Positions 26,113 to 39,400 of a stretch of DNA of 64,000 nt are shown one piece after another. Source of the stretch: Thamnaconus septentrionalis (taxonomy: Eukaryota > Chordata > Actinopteri > Tetraodontiformes > Monacanthidae); NCBI GenBank assembly GCA_009823395.1, contig CM020510.1, positions 4,295,273-4,359,272 of the forward strand, read 5' to 3'. How positions within the stretch are numbered: the first letter of the stretch is position 1; each line of letters starts with the position of its first letter. Made by a program: the position numbers and the translations under genes. Below the pieces are notes generated by a model. The model had not been told where the DNA came from, ran no database searches, and worked only from the letters and a program-made list of their open reading frames with translations.

Positions 26113-26699
26113 TTGCTCCATTTAATTCCCACCCCAGAAAGTATAAAAGGGGGAACTCCTTTTTCCCGTGGGTTTAGTTTCCAGGGGGAGCTCTTTTGGT
26201 GATGCACACCAGCCGCTTCCAGGTCAGACATGTGTTCATGTTCATGTTCATGTTTGTGTGCATGTGATGTAAATGAAGCAAGTATTCAGAAGCAACTTTG
26301 CCTTCCCTGCGGCTTGATGCAGCCACTGAGGTGTGTTATGTCATCTGCACCATCACAAGCTCTTGGTAATCATAATGCTCACGCTACGCTAATGCTAAGC
26401 TAAGGCTAACATGAGTGCAATGAAGCATGTTTGATTAGCCTATTATTTTTTTTGTACACATTTTAAGACCTACTGAATATTTGAACAGCAACATCTCTAT
26501 TCAGCAAGGTGTATTTTTAATAATTTTCTTGAATGTTTTTCTGCTTTGCCAACTATTTTGAACCATTTTCCAAAAAAAAACTTTACTTCATAAAATTAAA
26601 TAACAAATTAACTAGGAATAAGGGGGCAGGATGTCACTCTGGGTGTCATAAAAAGAGCGTAAAACGGCAGCAGCTGGATTCTGTTCCGTTATTATCTGT

Positions 26700-26870
26700 C
26701 ATTGTAGTGTTGGCTGAGTCTTGACTGGTCTTGATCAAAAATCCAGAGTCCGTCCAGTCCTAGACCGAGACAAGACCCAGTAAAAACACCTCAGAGTCCA
26801 AGACGAGACCCTTAAAAAGTGATCTTGAGACCGGTCTTTAGACCAAGACCAATCTCCAGTACAATAATAC
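26700..26870. repeat. CTTGGT/GAGAC-type dispersed repeat
   Basis: Internally repetitive sequence of alternating CTTGAC/GGTCTT and GAGACC/AAGAC words (for example TTGAGACCGGTCTTTAGACC). I recognise this style of repeat from teleost genomes. No coding content. Confidence 0.6.
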
Positions 26871-27171
26871 TACAAAACTACCTGCTAACACACTAGCCTG
26901 GACTGTGATCTATGCGGCAGTCGTTCTGAGTCAAGAAGATGAGGGGCGGACGGTGGGAGGAGCAAGTAGGGGAGGGAGGAGGAGGAGAAGGAGGAGGAGG
27001 CAGAAGAAGCTGTTTTGGTCCAGAGGGCAGGCGTGCGTGACGGCGGACATCAGCTAAACATCAGCTGGACATTTTTGGAGGCAGCTGGTCGTCCCACAGG
27101 GGAGACAGGAAGTCGGCGCGAGGCCGCCTGGATGCACACGCACATCATGTAAAATGCATGCAGGCGACACA

Positions 27172-27298
<127 letters not shown>

Positions 27299-28013
27299 CA
27301 GAGAGAGATGTCCCCTGAAGCAAAGTTTGAACTTTTCCTCAGTTTTTTTTCTCTGGTGGGAGAGGAGGGGATTGAGGTGGGAGTTCAAGTTCAGAGGTCA
27401 AAGGTCAAACCCAGACAACAGGAGATGTGATGAAGGGAACTTCAGCACCACGGGGCGCAGCAGCAGAGGTTCCATGTTTTTCCTGCCTGCTGCAGTTGGG
27501 GTCCTGGCTGCTCTTCTTCCTGTGAGGTCCGTCTGCTCGTCCGTCTGTCCGTCTGTCCGTCCGTCTGTCCATCTGTCCATCCCAGCCTCGTCCTTCCATT
27601 GGGGATTTTGGCCTCATGAATTATTCTGCAGGAGCACCTTGATCCTTGCTTTGTTCCTCTTCTTCCTCCTCCCAGAGCAGAGCAGAGCTCCATCTATTTT
27701 TAAGATTCTCCGTCTTGTGTGTTTACGTGCTTGGAGACGCTGCGATGCGCCGCTTTATGTAAATGCGTGCTAATGAGACCTTTGGTTCATTTTTTGCATT
27801 AGTTTCCCCCTCTCGATGAAATAACATTTTTTGGGGCTGTTTTGCTTGGAAGACCCAGTTTTGTCTGTCACTTGGTATTCCTCCTGGAAGGATGGGCAGA
27901 AATGCTTTGTGATAGGATGTTGTACTGACGGATGTGTTGGATTTATACTGCAGTCCTAGCAGTGAACACTTTTCCTTTTTGGTTGATTTTGTTTTGACTT
28001 GGAATAGTCTTGG

Positions 28014-28064
28014 GATGGATGGATGGATGGATGGATGGATGGATGGATGGATGGATGGATGGAT
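28014..28064. repeat. (ATGG)n tetranucleotide repeat
   Basis: About 12 GGAT units. Confidence 0.95.
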
Positions 28065-28703
28065 ATAGATGACAATGGATGGAGAGTCCAGGATATACAG
28101 TGCAGTAGCTGTAGAGATAGTAGAGGTCACACACACACAATGTTGCGGTTCCGTCTGGAGGAGTCGCGCTCGGCTCAGCAGGTTGGTCAGCAGACACGGA
28201 GCGACCTGAGCGAACTGAGCGACCTTCACGCCGCCGAGCCGGACGGGTAAAAATAAACGCACCTCCATCGACGGACTAGCGGCGGGACGTCTTCAATGCA
28301 AAGCGATGCACGGCCACGTCTTTTTCGCTTTCGCCGCTGAGTTAAAATTACACCGTGCGTGATTTTGGACGGCACAAAAATGCATCTTCAGGCGTTCAAT
28401 AAAACCACGGCTGACTCTTGGATTCACGGCGAGTTGCTCAGCGCTTTTTAATAAGACTCCGTCAGGTTCAGGCAGCAAGGGGTGGAGGGGGGGGGGGGTT
28501 GCTTGCGTCTCCAAACACTCCTGCGCTGCTGCCAAATGTTTGTTTCTGGCCGGAAATGAATCACATGTTGTTTTTAAACCGACTCCGACTTGAAAAATGT
28601 TCCTGCCACTCGGTTTGTGAAAACATAAAATTGTATTTGCCAAGCTGATGCTGTCATGCACTCGGCGACACACACAAACACACACAGCCTGGACAGTGGG
28701 GAC

Positions 28704-28766
28704 ACAGTGCAACACACAGTGCAACACACAGTGCAACACACAGTGCAACACACAGTGCAACACACA
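28704..28766. repeat. 12-bp minisatellite, about 5 units
   Basis: The unit GTGCAACACACA is repeated head to tail without spacers. Confidence 0.92.
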
Positions 28767-29277
28767 CCGCAGCCGCTGCTCCACTGCAGGCGACGCGACA
28801 AGATGTACGAGCGAGCGCAGCAGTTTTTTTTTCCTGCCACTCGGCTGTTGTGTTGTGCGCTCACACGGCCTGCAGCGTCGCACAACCACAGCGCACGCTC
28901 TCCTACACTGTGATTGTGTCTCGCAGAGAAGGAGTGCGATTCGTCTCTATCACGATGTCGTTCCTGCAGGGTTGCGGGGGGGGGGGGGGCGGTAGGACTT
29001 GAACATCAGACCTGCACAAATCAAAATGTTGCCGTCGCACAGCTGTGTCATTTTTGACCACCTCACCTGATTCACGACCACCTGATCAATGAGAAGCAGA
29101 AACAAATTAAAAGTGTAAAAGAAAAACGCCAAAACATTATTTTTTTTTTCCATTTGCTCCTTGTGTTCATGACAAAAGGGGCGGGCTTCCCAGATGAATT
29201 GCAATTACCATCCGCGAGTTTCTGCCTGATATGAACAAACAGCAGATGTTAATGGGAAATTTTCACAGCATGGTGGC

Positions 29278-29293
29278 CCACTAGGGGGCGCTG
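29278..29293 (+). promoter_or_regulatory. CTCF-like site
   Basis: CCACTAGGGGGCGCTG, a near-perfect match to the vertebrate CTCF core, in the PCP4-IGSF5 interval. Binding is inferred. Confidence 0.5.
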
Positions 29294-30755
29294 ACGCACA
29301 TAAAGCTCTCAGCCTTGCACCAACAGGGGGCCTCGTGCTGTTGGCAAACAGTTTGTCCAATCACCTGAGCTTGTCTCCTTTCTCAAATTTCCAGATTTGA
29401 TGTGAAATGAGTCCGGTGGACCTTTGTGTTGCTTACAGTCTCCAAAACAAAACTGGGCTGCATGGAGTTTCCACATCATCTCATCAGTCAGAGCTGATGG
29501 AGGGAACCTTCTGCCCCCTTCAGGCCCCGACATCCATCACCGAGCTCGCCGTGTTTTCATGCAGCGCCTCGCATCCTCTCAACAAACATGATGCCAGCAG
29601 CCCGAGGCCTCCTAATCTCATGATGAGGAGCGCCGCCTCCGAGGCAAGAGGCACATTGTGAACGCTCACACACGGCTGTGAAAACTCCCGCTGCTGCTTC
29701 CTCTTCCTCTTCCTCCTCTCCCTCCTCCTCTTTCAAGCCGGGGCTGCGGGAGCTCCTGCCTGCCGTGCTGCTTGCCAGGCAACCTCCCTTCCTCGTTTTT
29801 TTGTGTTGTGTTTTTTTTATGTTTTTGTTTTGCGGTAAAACGCTGCTTCTCATCAAAGCACGACAGAGCCATTTTTTTAATAGCTGCCAGCGGCTGCACA
29901 TCAGCGTCCATTAGCGCAACAGCGTTCGCTGACGGCGAACCGTCGCATCAGGAAGCAAACTGTAAGCTTGAATTAGCGTTAAAGTTGGAGAACGCCAAGT
30001 AACGGCTGTGTTGGGGAGGTACTGTATAACGGCAAGCAGAAACTGATGAGCCGGCTGCTCATGGAGAGGCTGGCTAGCGTGTGTGTGTTTGTGTGTGTGT
30101 GTGTGACTGTGTTGTGTTGAGTGCAGCAGCAGCAGCAGTCAGCAGTCGGCCTGGAAACCAGAAAAGTGTTTTCAGTGAGTGGTCCCTTTAAGCCATTAAT
30201 CCTCTTGGTTTGGCTGCAGTAAGCAGCTAAAACCAGTCAGTTGTCGAGCTCCAGTGTCGTCGCTGTCGTGTTGTTGTCGCCTTAAAGGATGACGTGAATC
30301 GGACGGTGGGCGGAGACACACAGGAGCTCAAGTCAGAATTCTCTGATATCCGTCTTAAAAACCTCCGGACTGGATCGATTTTATATATTTATTATATGAC
30401 CGGACCAATCAGCATCCTGAGAGGTAAAGGGGCGGAGCTACAGCCGTGGTTTGAGCTGCTGTGATCTGGTCAGAACCAGACAGCATTTCCCCGTTAACAT
30501 AAGATCAAGAACCGAATGCACCGAAGTGTTTTTCTCTGCTCCTGATTGGCTCCATGTACGCTAGGTAAACCCCACACCCAACTGTCTTCTGTTGTGGCTC
30601 CGCCTCCCAGCAGTTATGGCTTAACCTGACTACTGGGAGCAGCGCCAGTCAGAGAAATGATGACAACCAGCGCAGGCGGGAGTTTGTGTGAGTGAGATCA
30701 TTGTTGTCAGCGCCTGCTGATCAATACTGAGTGTGTTGGACGTGCAGACACACAG

Positions 30756-30789
<34 letters not shown>

Positions 30790-32227
30790 CAGCAGCAGTG
30801 TGCGCCGTCAGCAGCTCAGCATGGAGGGATCGCCGTAAGGTTTTTGGCATTCGCAGCTGTTTATTCATATCAGGCAGAAACTCGCTGACGGTAATTGGAT
30901 CCATCTGGGAAGCTCCGCCTCTCCTCATCGTTTACACAGGGAGCAAATTAAAGATAATTGTATCGTCGTCCCAGGGCAGGAGTTAATTTGATTGGGCGGG
31001 TTGAGTCGCGTGGCTTCAGAGCCGCTGGTTTATTTGGTGATGCAGCAGTTTCACTTTAGTGACTGCAAAATAAAAATTGGTGCGCGTCTCATCAGCATCT
31101 TTATCTCAGGGAGGAGAGGAAGTGCACTAGAGGGGAGCTTGTCAAGATGCGCAGCCAATCGGGCGAAATGAGCTAGGTGCAATTAGCTGGCTAAGCAAAG
31201 CGTGACTGGCTATTTAGCCACCGGAGCCAATCTGATCCAGTCCAGGAGAAAAGATTAGAATCAACTGACCAGCAGTGGGCGTGGCCTTGGAAGTCTGCCA
31301 GTGCAATGGATTCTGGTAGTTGTAGGGCTTCTTTTCTTTTGGGCAACAAAACACCCTTTTCTGTCTCTTTCTCCTGCTAAAAGGTGCTGATTTATCAAAT
31401 ATTTCACGTTTTTACTGCACTGTTGAGCCAGTTCTATTGAACTTCCTAAAATCGTTAAGTGTTGTGTTTTGCTCTCTTTTCACTGAGGAAATGTTGACCA
31501 GTTACGTAGACATTTTTTCCTCACAAGCTGCCAGTAACTCCCTGTTTTTTGGTCATGGCTAAATCCAGGCTGTCGCTCCGCCTCGTTGTCTCCACAGACC
31601 TGTCTGATTGGTTCAGTCAAACTCCAACTACATGATCGCGAATCAGACTGGAGCTTTTCAAGGCAGCTCTTTGAGAATTTTTAGCAGAAACCGCAGAAAA
31701 CTGCAGAACTCCGTCCATCTTTTTCTCATTTTTGCGCTTTTGTCAACATGGCTCTGAAAGCATAATAATCAGACCAACGGCACCAAAGAAGCAGAGAATC
31801 AAGACCCGGTGAGGCTCAGCAGGCTGTCAGGCTGAACAACGAGTCCATTCAGGGTTTTTTATGAGACTCTCTCTTTCAGTGGCGGCTCGTCGGCGTGTCG
31901 GTCATCTCCTGGGCGGAATATCTTTTATCTGGACGGCACTATTAGTCCGACGTGTTCTGCAGAAAAGCTGACGCAGTGAAGCACCATTGCCCGGCGCCGC
32001 TGAGGCCGCCGTCCGGCCGTGACTGACGGTCATGGCGGAACATAAAGTGTGTAGTTTAAAGGAGGATGAAGCGAGGAAGAGAAGAGCTGAGTTCATCTCT
32101 GGGCGCTCGTAGACGCTGCAGTGCTTCACAGATTTATGTTTGCAGCTTGCTGCCCTGAGGTGTTTTTTTTGTTTGTTTGTTTTTTAAACTATAGTGTCTG
32201 GTGTCCTTTGGTCTGCAAAGCTAAGAC

Positions 32228-32391
32228 TTAAAAGTCCAGTGTGTAATATGTGGCCTGATTTATGTTTTTTATATCGATAAAAGCTTAATATACTGCCCAT
32301 AAACATATTAATAAAAGTGTATACGCACAATAAAATAAGAGTATTTTGGTTTTCCTACGCTGCTCTAAACATTACACACTTCACCCCTTAA
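32228..32391. mobile_element. Small inverted-repeat element, shorter copy
   Basis: Starts TTAAAAGTCCAGTGTGTAA and ends with the near-complement TTACACACTTCACCCCTTAA. The interior is AT-rich and noncoding. Same family as 51019-51265; this ending is widespread in percomorph fish as I recall it. Confidence 0.7.
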
Positions 32392-33504
32392 GCTTAAATC
32401 TCCGAGATGGTGCCACAAGATACAGTTTACTCACTCAGTATCCCACAATACACTGCGAAAAGTAGCGTAGGGAGAAAACAATGTTCCCAAACTGCCTGAA
32501 ACAACCCAGCATGCACTGCAAAATTGCAAAAATGCTGTCGTTTGGTTTGTCTTCTCCTATCGCAGTGCAAAACCAGAGAAATCCATGATACAAAATAAGT
32601 GAAGTTGAGTCGACACTAAAAATACTCCAGACTGGAGCTTTTCAAGATGGATGAGAGTTGGCAAATCTGGCGCTATCGTTATTTACTTTGTTCATGAATA
32701 GGACAGGAAATGTTGTGATGGGGAGATATTTTCATCCACAACATCCTGCCTGAGATTAAAAAGCAATATGGACGTTGCATACAGTAAATCTCGGGAGAAT
32801 ATAAGCAGCATGTTGCGTAACTGTTGGAGGAGTTGGAGTATATCAGTGAAAAATAGTCTCCGAAAAAACAAGGCGGATGGTCTCCTGAGCGCTTGGCTTT
32901 TAAAAAAAAAAAAAAAATACACATACAGTTGCAAGAGTTTTACAGAAATTGTTTTAAAAAATCAATCAATCAATAAATTCCAAGCTTTAGGTCTGCCACA
33001 AGCAAGCAGGAAAGATGTGATTCTAATGTGAGATCTGACACCCCCCACCCCCAGACTGGACTCCCCAGCGAAGCAACAGGAAGTGGAGAGCAGAATATAA
33101 CAAGCCACAGGAGACCCAGAGCAGCGCCACACAGCCGCTAGGCAGGGGGGAAAAAAAGAAGTTTCCATTTATTTATCCGCACACCGAAAAAAAAAAAACA
33201 CAGAGGAGGAAGCAGTGGCCTCTGACTAATTGCTGGCAGCGCACGGTGTGAGGTGACTGGGGAGCCGATGATTCCAAACCGTGGTCTTGACCGTGACGTG
33301 TGCAGGAGGTGTTGGGAAGGGAGGAGGCGGAGCCAAAGAGCTCTTGCAGTGGGAGGAGAAAGCTGAAAGCTGCAGCCGCCTCTCTCTGTCGACCTTTGAA
33401 GAAAAAGGGATGAGAAGAAAATAAAACGACTCCACTAGCAGTTTTTTTTTTTCTGGCAAAACCCCGCCCCCCTGACACGACCGCCGCCACATCCCTGGCG
33501 TCAG

Positions 33505-33782
33505 CTTCAGACATGTGGAGCCTCGCCCAGCTGTCATAGGGCGAAGGCAGGGTGACACCCTGGGACAAGTGGCCAGTTCATCGCAGGGCCACATAGAGAC
33601 AAACAACCATTCACACGCACACGCACACCTACGGACAATTTAGAGTTTCAGACTCACCTCACATGCATGTTTTTGGACGGAGAACCCGAAGACGTCCACA
33701 CAGAAAGGTCCCAGGCCCAGAATGGAACCCACAGCCCTCTTGCTGTTTGGCAGCAACGCTAACCACTGCGCCCTCTACTGGA
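33505..33782 (-). mobile_element. L2/Maui-like non-LTR retrotransposon 3' fragment
   Basis: Carries the dispersed-repeat words CAGCTGTCATAGGGCGAAGG, ATCGCAGGGCCACATAGAGA, CATGCATGTTTTTGGACGGA and AACGCTAACCACTGCGCC, familiar from fish L2-type tails. No reverse transcriptase frame remains. The exact family name is inference. Confidence 0.6.
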
Positions 33783-34064
33783 TCAGTAAATTTATAAACC
33801 ATTGGCTTCCTCGAGGTCAGGGCCTTTCACACGTATGTTCACACTTATTGAAGGTTGAAGCAGAAACTCAAGTGAAGGAGAACCTGTTGGTCATGTGACT
33901 CAGGCTGAAGTCGAGCTCCAGGCTCCGCCCACTCCCCCCTCCTTTGGTCTTTAGCAGCCTTGTGTAGCAACTCTTGTCTTTTTAAATAAAAAAAAAAACA
34001 TTTCCACCATCATCATCTGGGGGCGCTAATGGGCACCAATCGTCCTTTTTCTCTTTCTGTGCAG

Positions 34065-34149
34065 CGGCTGCAGTAACGGCGGAAAACACATCTGACGTGA
34101 CGGACAACAGCCTGGAAGATCCGTTCAGGAGTGCTTTTTCATGTTGGAG
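34065..34149 (+). other. Orphan exon-like segment
   Basis: Eighty-five nt between a strong acceptor (CCTTTTTCTCTTTCTGTGCAG) and a strong donor (GAG|GTGAGT). One frame is open, AAVTAENTSDVTDNSLEDPF then RSAFSCW. No family recognised and no partner exon found; it could be an exon of a noncoding RNA or chance. Confidence 0.25.
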
Positions 34150-34803
34150 GTGAGTGTAAGTTGAATTTGTCAGCGGCTTTGTGATGTTGTATCGCCTGGG
34201 AATATCGGGAGAACCGGAGCGTCTTTGGATGATCTTCAGGGCTTTTTAAGCTGCAGATCTGAAATAGTCTGAAACGCTAAACACTCCCATCATGCACTGC
34301 TTCTGTTTCTGGTGCTCAGGCAGCACAGACGCACTTTAATAGACTGGGATAAAATAATAAAGCAGGCAGGATGTGAAGCCCGGAATTCTTCCCTCGGCTT
34401 CCCGTCATTGTCAGCGACAGCATGCAGCCTTTCATTATTCAACGTGGCCGCCGCGACACAGTTTTTTTTTTTTCTTTTCGCACCACCATCACCAGATGGC
34501 TGACACAGATCTCGCCTTTGGAAGTCAAATGTCGTCTGCAGAACGTGTGGGAGGCGGCGGCGGCTCCGCCTCCACGTCTCCACCGTGGCCGCACTTTGAT
34601 GGCCGCCGCCTTCTGTTTCTGAGCGCTGGAGCTGCTGGGTAAGTCAGAGTTCAGTCAAAGAGAGAGCAGCCACAGGATGGTAAAGACGAGAGGCCAATTG
34701 CAGTTAGACAAATGTCTGACGGGAGGCAGCAGACTTCCCCGTATGTCTCCTGTCGTTTATCCAGCATTGCTAAAATGCTATGCAGGTTTCTCATCAGCGT
34801 CTT

Positions 34804-35345
34804 TAGCTGCGTTTCCATGAACCCTAGAATTGCGCAAAACCAAAATATTCTAATAAAAAACTGGTAATGGAAATGCCTAAACTTAAAAAAAGAAAAACTC
34901 TCAAATCTCACTAAAAGGTTTGGACGCTCTCATGAGGTTGTTTTTCAGACGTATTCATACAGAGGTATATCGCAAAAATGTCACGGAAACACTTTTTTCA
35001 CATTGACACGTCAGAGGACGTGATGTACGTGGTCACGTGACCAGTTCACTTCAAGTGAAAATGGCGTGTTATGTTTGGACGGAGGAGGAGACGGAATATT
35101 TTTTTACATGTAATCAAAGAGAAAAATATAACAACCACTCTTGACAGCAAACAACATCAAAACGCAGATTTATCACAGAATGTTTTGTCCCTCCATCCTC
35201 CTCAAAGTGGGGCATCGCGGGACGAGATTTTCACAGTATTACAGCTGATGCACTTCACACCATTGAGTGGAAACACCTGCAAAACGCAATTGTACTTTGC
35301 AGAAATTTTAGAAAAATTGCTTTGGAATCACATGACAACCAATCC
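34804..35345 (+). mobile_element. Decayed DNA transposon fragment with Myb/SANT-like remnant
   Basis: Begins CTGCGTTTCCATGAACCC, a terminus style common in fish DNA elements. Inside, from 35061, one frame reads MACYVWTEEETE and the next frame continues IFLHVIKEKNITTTLDSK. Together these resemble the WTEEET...FL..I.EK pattern of Myb/SANT-like proteins of PIF/Harbinger-type elements. The frame break falls in a T run. No transposase frame is present. Confidence 0.5.
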
Positions 35346-36161
35346 CTGATGTTAGCCGCGACACAGTCTTTGCTAAACAGCTAGCTATCCAGCTAATTTT
35401 ATTAGTGTTGTAGCAACCTTTCGAAGTAAAAAAAAAGTTAGGAAGCACAGTAAAGTTTTCTTCCCAGACATCTTTGACTTGAGCATCTTTAGCATTGTTT
35501 CTGTGGCCTATACCCACGGCAGGGACACCAGCATGTTTTAATGCATGCAGGCTCTTTTATTACTTGCGGTGGTGATGAAACTATAGAACATCATCAGGAT
35601 TCGTGCGCCTACGTCTCCGCTGGCGACCCCCACACCCGACCACCACACATCTACTGCCCCTCCTCCGCCCATCCTTTACTATTATAAAATGCAAATGTTA
35701 TGTCACCCACTTCACGCAGAGATAAATCTCTTATTCAGGGCATAACTGCAGAAGCGCCGCTGCCGCTGCCGCCGCCGCAGCAACAGCACCAGTCAAACCC
35801 TGTTAATTTACACTCTGTCCTCCACCACTGCCGTCACCACCAGCGCTGTATTTTATAACCATTTCCTCTCCGTGACCGGAAAAAATTAATTGAATTTGAG
35901 ACGATTCTGCGTGTGAAATTGGAAACGAGCCGTGTGGGATTATGGCTTTCCTGGAAGCGAGATTGGACCTGATGGAGCTCCGGTTTGGCAGTGAGGCAGT
36001 GATGTACTCCGGGGTTTCTTTTTATTTATTTATTTTCATATTTCCTGTAAGGCAATCATGACTTTTCTCCCAGTTTTCTCTCCGATGGGACGCTGATATG
36101 AGCTACAATTTAAAAGGTTTGAGTTTTGTGTCTTTGTCTTTTTATATCTTTTGAAAAAGCT

Positions 36162-36167
36162 TTTATT
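36162..36167 (-). terminator. IGSF5 poly(A) signal
   Basis: Reverse-strand AATAAA about 145 nt past the stop codon, the first such hexamer downstream. The short 3' UTR is otherwise unremarkable. Confidence 0.6.
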
Positions 36168-36309
36168 TAAAATACTTGAACACACAAATCACACATTTTG
36201 AATGCATTTATCAAACAACAAACTGTCTGGATTAGCAAAAAGACGAAACACCCTATTTAACTGTAAGTGCTCCACAGTTGAGCAGTGGTCAATACAACAG
36301 CGCAGTTGT

Positions 36310-36414
36310 TCAGACTGTCGTGATCCTGCGGACGCTGGAGGGGTTTTCCAGTGATGACTGTGCTTGGCTGTCCTGGTGTAATGAGAGGTTACTGGAGGAA
36401 ACCACATCAGGGAC
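36310..36414 (-). CDS. igsf5: IGSF5 exon 8: C-terminus with PDZ ligand
   Basis: Acceptor GTGTCCTTGCAG. The 34 codons run from VPDVVSSSNL to SSVRRITTV and TGA (36310-36312). The last four residues fit a class I PDZ ligand (T at -2, V at 0), as expected for a JAM4-type protein. Confidence 0.88.
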   Translation of the reverse strand, partial: VPDVVSSSNLSLHQDSQAQSSLENPSSVRRITTV

Positions 36415-39400
36415 CTGCAAGGACACAGTTACCATCATCATCATCTTCACTTTACTTTGTTTGGGTTTGGGTTTGGAACATTGTGGCAATTCTTGAGAAA
36501 TTTGACTGGTCTGCTTTGTTGTTTCGTCTGTTTTTGATGCAGGAAGTGACATATTTAGCAGCCAGCAAGGCACATTTCATCCCCACAACTGTTATTTCCT
36601 TTTAAGTATGGAATGCTTTCCCCTGGTTTAGACAGAATTCCTCTCCGCTCTTCAGTGGAAGGGCTTCTTCTCCACTCGTCATCACTCGGTCTTACCTCCC
36701 CAATGCCGACTGAGTCCATCTGGCTATCAGTCTGGCAACCACTTCCCATGTTTTTCTCATTCTTAACTGCATCTGCAGGGTGTGAAAAACAACAACTTAA
36801 AGAGTGTGAGCCGAGTTTAAATTTATCTTCAGTTTATCTTCAGGACTGAAGAAGGTTGAGTGTGCCTCCTGGCTGCTGAAGATGCCACCTGATTGATTTG
36901 ACCTGTCAACCTGCTGTCTGTGAATTCACTGCTTGATGGCCAAATAACCTCAACCGATCCGCACGCGCGTCGCTTCCCACCAGGTGTTTTAGGGACACGA
37001 CTTTCGACACAGACTTTCCACTCTCACCTGCTGGTTCTTCACTGGAGTAGCCGGCATTGTCCCTCCACCCTGCTGAGTCCTTGCTAGCTGATCTTCCTGT
37101 GCCGCTTGGCGGCCCCAACCTGCAAAGGAGTCCGGATTTTCCTTGAAAGACTTTCAAAGCTCAAAGCTGCAGGTTTTTACTGCACTGCCATCATTATTTC
37201 ACACACATGAACATCCAACTTCCATTTGAGGAGGCAGAGCTCATGCACACTGGGCAAAAAAAAAAAAGCTGACACACCCAAAGCTTTGTGAGTCAGAGCT
37301 CGTTCAAATTACATTACACACATCCTCCATTTTTTTTTCTTTCTTTCGTTCTGTCCTTCTCAGCGAGGAACAATGAGAAGCTGCTCCTCAGAAGTAGGTC
37401 TGTGTGTATTAACGGGAATCGGCACTAAGTCGTAATGTTGGCATCCAGGAAATGCAGCTCACGGACAGATTAAGGAACTGGGATTAGGAGGGGCATCAGC
37501 CACTTCCGCTCAGTCAGTGTTGGCTGTTGAAAGTGTGAGGTAGTGTCTGGGTGAAGGTCTTACCCTGTGCCCTGCTGTGAGCTCGACCCTGAGAGGACAG
37601 AAGAAGAAAAATCTTATTTTTCATTCTTTGCATAGTTGACTCACCTCTGGAAAAATAATTTGCAAGTATAACATTTTTTTCATATTTCAAAAGGTCTGGC
37701 TGCATCAGAGGCACACAAACAAAGTAATTGAAATTTTGTTTTTTGTTAATACGACAAAATACAAAAGAAACTAATTTCCTGTAGTTTTTGTACTCTGGAT
37801 GGGGGCAAAGTCGTCTTGCTGAAAACATCCAGTTTTGTGCTGGACCGAACAAATCTTGGTGGCTGAACACTGAAACAACCTGCACTTGGAGACGCGTAAT
37901 ACTGTACATCCCACCACTGTATTTAACCCTCTGTTTGCAGCCTCCAGCTAATGCTGAGGTTAAGTTGGACCTTCGGCGTGAGTGTCGTGATTGGCCGTGA
38001 TTGGCTGTCTGGTCCCGGAAGGCGGAGCTGCATGTTAATGTAACACATGGAACCGTGAAAAAACACAGGAACAGAAGGCTGGCGTCCCCAGGAGACTTGA
38101 ACTGCTTCCTGAGCCTTTGTCATTACATTTGAAATCCCGGCCGACGCCCCCTGCTGGTCGTCCCCAGGCCCGGAGAAGGTGGATTACTGGGCTTAGCGGC
38201 TGGGAAGCGTAAAACCTTCCTCGTCGTTGTGACTTCCTGCTCGGGACCGAAGCAAGGACCAGAGAGAGAGAGAGGGAGAAAGTCTCCAGCCGCTGGAGGA
38301 GAAAGGTCACCTGTCTCATGCTAATCCCCTGCTGCTGATTGGCTGCGGTCCGGCATCAGTCACAGGGATTAAACCCGCTGCTAAAAACCTGTGACTGCGG
38401 GCTACTTTTTCTTCTTTATCGTGCAGCGCCAGGCCTCCACCAGCAAACAAACGGCGGCCGCTCGGAGGCCACAGACACGTTCGGGGCCGGACGCCGCAGA
38501 GCCGCCGCCCCCTGGTGTCCCCTGGTGCCCCCTAGTGCCCACCACCTGGCAGAGGACCAACTAGCCGCACCACCCCACAGCAAGTGGGAAACAAAAGTTT
38601 CCTCAAGTTGTGTTGTCTGCGTTGAATAAACAACACGGTGTGAACCTGCACTGTCCTGGAAGCTCGGCAGCCACTAGAGGGCCTCGTTTTCAAGAGAAGC
38701 CCAGAAGTCTCTCAGTCTGTGATCATGTGACCACTTGACCGGCTGTCTGTGAAAACAAAAAACGACTCCATCGGTGACATGTTCAGTCGTCAACCTGGTG
38801 TCACTGTGACAGGAAAAGTGTGATCGCGCTGCCTCACTCTGGGGTGACAGGACCTTAAAAGGGGGCGGGGCTACAGCAGCGCAGGATGCAGCTGAAATGA
38901 TCAAAGCAAGAAAAGAAATCCAAGAGCACAGCAGAAACACAGTCCAGGGTTGATGTGGGATTCGAACCGCAAACTCTGCTACTGGAGATTATAATTATAA
39001 TGATAAAAAATAATAACCAATAATAACCAATAATGGCCAAAAATAATACATTTTATTTCTGAGCGTCTTTCAAAACTCTCGAGGACATTTTATAATAAAC
39101 AGTTCAAGAAAGAAAAAAAAAAAAAGAAAAAGACAAAAGAGGAAGAAATTCTGAGATTTCTGCTGACCACAAAAAGTTCCGTTGCCCTTGATGAAGGCCG
39201 CGAGGAGGAGGAGGAGGAGGAGGAGGAGGAGGAGGAGCAGTGTGTATCTGCCCACTGTCTTCAGCACACTTTAATCAGGTGGCGTCGGCGGCGAAGGTGA
39301 CATTTTACTTCCACCAGCAGAAACAATTTGATGAGGAGAAAATTGAAATAAAAAAAAAGTTCCTTACTTGCTCGTCCGACGTCTGAACCACAGGGCGGCG

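Noticed and set aside
27405..27693. Asp-Arg-Thr repeat frames (DGRTDGQTD type)
   Set aside because: Come from a short GTCC/GTCT-rich stretch (27530-27580); no domain and no exon boundaries.
28704..28766. Regular short repeats resembling a CRISPR array
   Set aside because: The 12-bp units are contiguous with no unique spacers, and the genome is eukaryotic; it is a minisatellite.
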